This document shows, piece after piece, positions 62,151 through 64,000 of a stretch of DNA of 64,000 nt. The position numbers and the translations under genes were made by a program. This stretch comes from Lentilitoribacter sp039986595 (GTDB lineage: Bacteria > Pseudomonadota > Alphaproteobacteria > Rhizobiales > Rhizobiaceae), in contig JBDWQJ010000005.1 in the NCBI GenBank assembly GCA_039986595.1, forward strand, positions 310,001-374,000, given 5' to 3'. Below the pieces are notes generated by a model. That model searched no databases. It was not told the DNA's origin and saw only the letters and a list, made by a program, of their open reading frames with translations. Numbering within the stretch: the stretch's first letter is position 1; every line of letters begins with the position of its first letter.

Positions 62151-63536
62151 ATGGACGGAGTAAACAATCAAAATGATTTCCAAGAAGTTGTTGAAAATGA
62201 TCGTGCCCATGTTTGGCATCATCTCAGCCAACACAAAAAATTCGAAACAGATGACCCACTTATCATCATCGAAGGCAAAGGCATGCGCATCTGGAACCAA
62301 GCCGGTCGCGAGCATCTTGATGCCGTGTCTGGTGGTGTTTGGACTGTGAACGTTGGCTACGGCCGCGCAACAATTGCTGATGCTGTTCGAGATCAACTTG
62401 TCAAAATGAATTTCTTTGGCGGCACAACTGGCAGCATCCCGGGCGCTATGTTCTCAGAGCGTTTGATTAGCAAAATGCCTGGCATGAGCCGCGTTTATTA
62501 TTCAAACTCTGGTTCTGAAGCCAACGAAAAAGCCTATAAGATTGTTCGCCAGATTGCGCACAACAAATATGGCGGCAAAAAGCATAAGATCCTTTATCGT
62601 GAGCGTGATTACCACGGCACAACTATCACTGCTCTTTCATCAGGTGGTCAGGAAGAGCGTAAGGCTCAATATGGTCCTTATACACCTGGATTTGTATCTG
62701 TTCCGCATTGCTTGGAATACCGCTCACAATGGGGCGATGTTGAAGATTACGGCATTCGCGCTGCAAATGCGATTGAAGAAGTTATCCTGCGTGAAGGCGC
62801 AGACACTGTTGGCGCTCTCATTCTAGAACCAGTAACAGCTGGTGGTGGCGTTATCGTTCCGCCTGAAGGTTACTGGCCGCGCGTTCAAGAGATCTGCAAA
62901 AAATATGATATCCTGCTCATCATCGATGAAGTTGTTTGCGGCATGGGCCGTACGGGCGAATGGTTTGGCTATCAGCATTATGGCATCAAGCCAGATATGG
63001 TCACAATGGCTAAAGGCGTGGCATCAGGCTATGCAGCTATTTCATGTACTGTGACAACTGAAGAAGTGTTCAACATGTTCAAAGCTGATCCAAGTGATCA
63101 CATGAGCTATTTCCGCGACATTTCAACATTCGGTGGTTGTACTGCAGGTCCAGCAGCTGCACTTGAAAACATGCGTATTCTGGAAGAAGAAAACCTATTG
63201 AAAAACACCACCAATATGGGCAATTACATGCTTGAACTGCTCGAAGGCCTAAAGGCTAAGCATGCGATTGCCGGTGAAGCACGGGGGAAAGGCTTGTTCT
63301 GTGGTCTCGAGCTTGTATCAGACCGTGAGACGAAAGAGCCGCTTCCAGAGCCAATCGTTCAGCAAATTGTTGGCCGTTGCTTTGCAGAACATGCTGTTGT
63401 CATCGGTTCAACAAACCGCTCACTGCCGGGACTTAACAACACATTGTGCTTAAGCCCTGCATTGATTGCGACGAAATCTGACATCGACGAGATCATCTCA
63501 GCGATCGATGAAGCCATGACTTATGTGACGGCATAA
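62151..63536 (+). CDS. tpa: Class III aminotransferase, probable taurine--pyruvate aminotransferase
   Basis: A PLP enzyme of 461 residues. HLDAVSGGVWTVNVGYGR, YYSNSGSEANEKAYKIVRQIA, RDYHGTTITALS, IDEVVCGMGRTGEWFGYQ and MAKGVASGYAAISC (PLP lysine) match Tpa-type sequences of Rhodobacterales and Hyphomicrobiales, which move the taurine amino group to pyruvate, yielding sulfoacetaldehyde and alanine. Xsc and Pta, the usual partners, are not seen, and the next gene is DAPAL-like, so another amine substrate is possible. Confidence 0.75.
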   Translation: MDGVNNQNDFQEVVENDRAHVWHHLSQHKKFETDDPLIIIEGKGMRIWNQAGREHLDAVSGGVWTVNVGYGRATIADAVRDQLVKMNFFGGTTGSIPGAMFSERLISKMPGMSRVYYSNSGSEANEKAYKIVRQIAHNKYGGKKHKILYRERDYHGTTITALSSGGQEERKAQYGPYTPGFVSVPHCLEYRSQWGDVEDYGIRAANAIEEVILREGADTVGALILEPVTAGGGVIVPPEGYWPRVQEICKKYDILLIIDEVVCGMGRTGEWFGYQHYGIKPDMVTMAKGVASGYAAISCTVTTEEVFNMFKADPSDHMSYFRDISTFGGCTAGPAAALENMRILEEENLLKNTTNMGNYMLELLEGLKAKHAIAGEARGKGLFCGLELVSDRETKEPLPEPIVQQIVGRCFAEHAVVIGSTNRSLPGLNNTLCLSPALIATKSDIDEIISAIDEAMTYVTA

Positions 63537-63561
63537 AAATACAGCGCATCACAAACACTTA

Positions 63562-63589
63562 AAACCAGGTCTTTTGACCTGGTTTTTTT
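63562..63589 (+). terminator. Terminator after the aminotransferase gene
   Basis: A 10-bp stem AAACCAGGTC/GACCTGGTTT closes a TTTT loop and continues into a run of seven T. Confidence 0.85.
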
Positions 63590-63675
63590 ATGCTTTTTGA
63601 ATTTTTATCTCTATTGCAAGTTGGTTTCTCATAATGCATGGTTTTATCAGGCGCTGATAAACTTGCGAGGGGAAT

Positions 63676-64000
63676 ATGCCAGAAATTTACAAAAACCCAT
63701 TGGTCGGCATTGGGATAAAAGACAGTCTTGGCGGTACAATCGAACACACAAGTATCGATGTGCAAGCACCTCTGCAATTGCTGAAAAAATGCCCAGCCTA
63801 TCAAGAAACACCTTTAACTGAACTTTCAGATCTTGCGGCACAATGTCATGTAGGTTCAATTTTTATCAAAGATGAGCGCGCGCGCATGAACCTTGGCAGC
63901 TTTAAAGCACTAGGGGCTGCATATGTAATTGCATGCGATGCAGTTGCTTCGGGTAAAGACCTGGCCTCAAAACCGCTAAAAGACGCGACTTATGTCACTG
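63676..64000 (+). CDS. Diaminopropionate ammonia-lyase-like PLP enzyme, 3'-truncated
   Basis: The frame starts at the ATG at 63676 with GAGGGG just upstream and remains open to the window end (108 codons). LLKKCPAYQETPLTELSDLA and IFIKDERARMNLGSFKALGAAY match fold-type II PLP enzymes of the diaminopropionate ammonia-lyase/threonine-dehydratase-like group; the Lys of SFKALG is the PLP lysine. Such enzymes release ammonia from 2,3-diaminopropionate or related amino acids. The terminator before it suggests its own promoter. Confidence 0.75.
   Translation, partial: MPEIYKNPLVGIGIKDSLGGTIEHTSIDVQAPLQLLKKCPAYQETPLTELSDLAAQCHVGSIFIKDERARMNLGSFKALGAAYVIACDAVASGKDLASKPLKDATYVT

Overview
The window looks like chromosomal core DNA from an alphaproteobacterium of the order Hyphomicrobiales (Rhizobiales), probably marine or low-GC (GC in the low-to-mid 40s by eye). 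The evidence is family content and gene neighbourhoods: CckA with a FliO-like protein and a single-cysteine DksA, YcjX with a YcjF-type partner, an MlaEFD lipid transporter with a PqiC-like lipoprotein, MaeB, a DUF2865 protein, the rpiA/DUF2059/gor block, class II DAHP synthase, and GTTC-N7-GTTC-like SOS boxes at recA. The species cannot be named from sequence alone. No rRNA, tRNA, CRISPR array, insertion sequence or intact prophage was recognised.

Layout. 1-5.3 kb: 3' end of icd, then alaS and recA on the minus strand. 5.3-7.2 kb: pseudouridine catabolism operon psuK-psuG. 7.2-11.9 kb: OmpA-type lipoprotein, cckA, FliO-like protein, dksA. 12.1-15.3 kb: ycjX, a ycjF-like gene and a small secreted protein. 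15.35-17.6 kb: an accessory-looking stretch with a VOC-family gene remnant, an AlpA-like fragment, DUF2867 and four-TM genes, and a divergent LysR regulator with a candidate operator. 17.7-19.5 kb: folP-folB-folK. 19.5-20.6 kb: a candidate small RNA, a 2Fe-2S ferredoxin and a degenerate Hpt-domain protein. 21-26 kb: a giant membrane-anchored coiled-coil protein built from 22-residue repeats. 26-30.4 kb: mla operon. 30.6-39.8 kb: maeB, a DUF2865 protein, a GGDEF protein, fumC, an L,D-transpeptidase, gph. 39.9-44 kb: rpiA, DUF2059, gor, a GH19-like gene and a GGCT gene in one direction. 44-48.8 kb: aroG (class II), a GFA-family gene, nadE, moaA. 48.8-53.4 kb: two transporters with an unlisted 52-residue CxxC protein between them, a TPR methyltransferase, a 3-hydroxyisobutyrate-dehydrogenase-like gene and an Lrp regulator. 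53.6-57.5 kb: membrane histidine kinase, cobT, cobS, DUF1289. 57.5-61.9 kb: TSUP permease, extensin-like lipoprotein, acyl-CoA thioesterase, dusA, ClpP-like membrane protein. 62.1-64 kb: taurine:pyruvate-type aminotransferase and the start of a diaminopropionate ammonia-lyase-like gene.

How the parts work together. Most genes are housekeeping (TCA cycle, translation, recombination, folate, NAD, molybdopterin and cobalamin synthesis). A cell-cycle and envelope theme runs through the window: CckA, a second kinase, an Hpt-like protein that lacks the phospho-acceptor histidine, TTAACCAT (CtrA-type) octamers in several intergenic regions, Mla lipid transport, L,D-transpeptidase, OmpA and extensin-like lipoproteins. 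No complete undescribed system is evident. The best leads are the orphan sRNA-like locus at 19.7 kb, the degenerate Hpt gene divergent from the giant 22-mer repeat protein, the 52-residue CxxC protein, and the gene-fragment scar at 15.5-15.7 kb.
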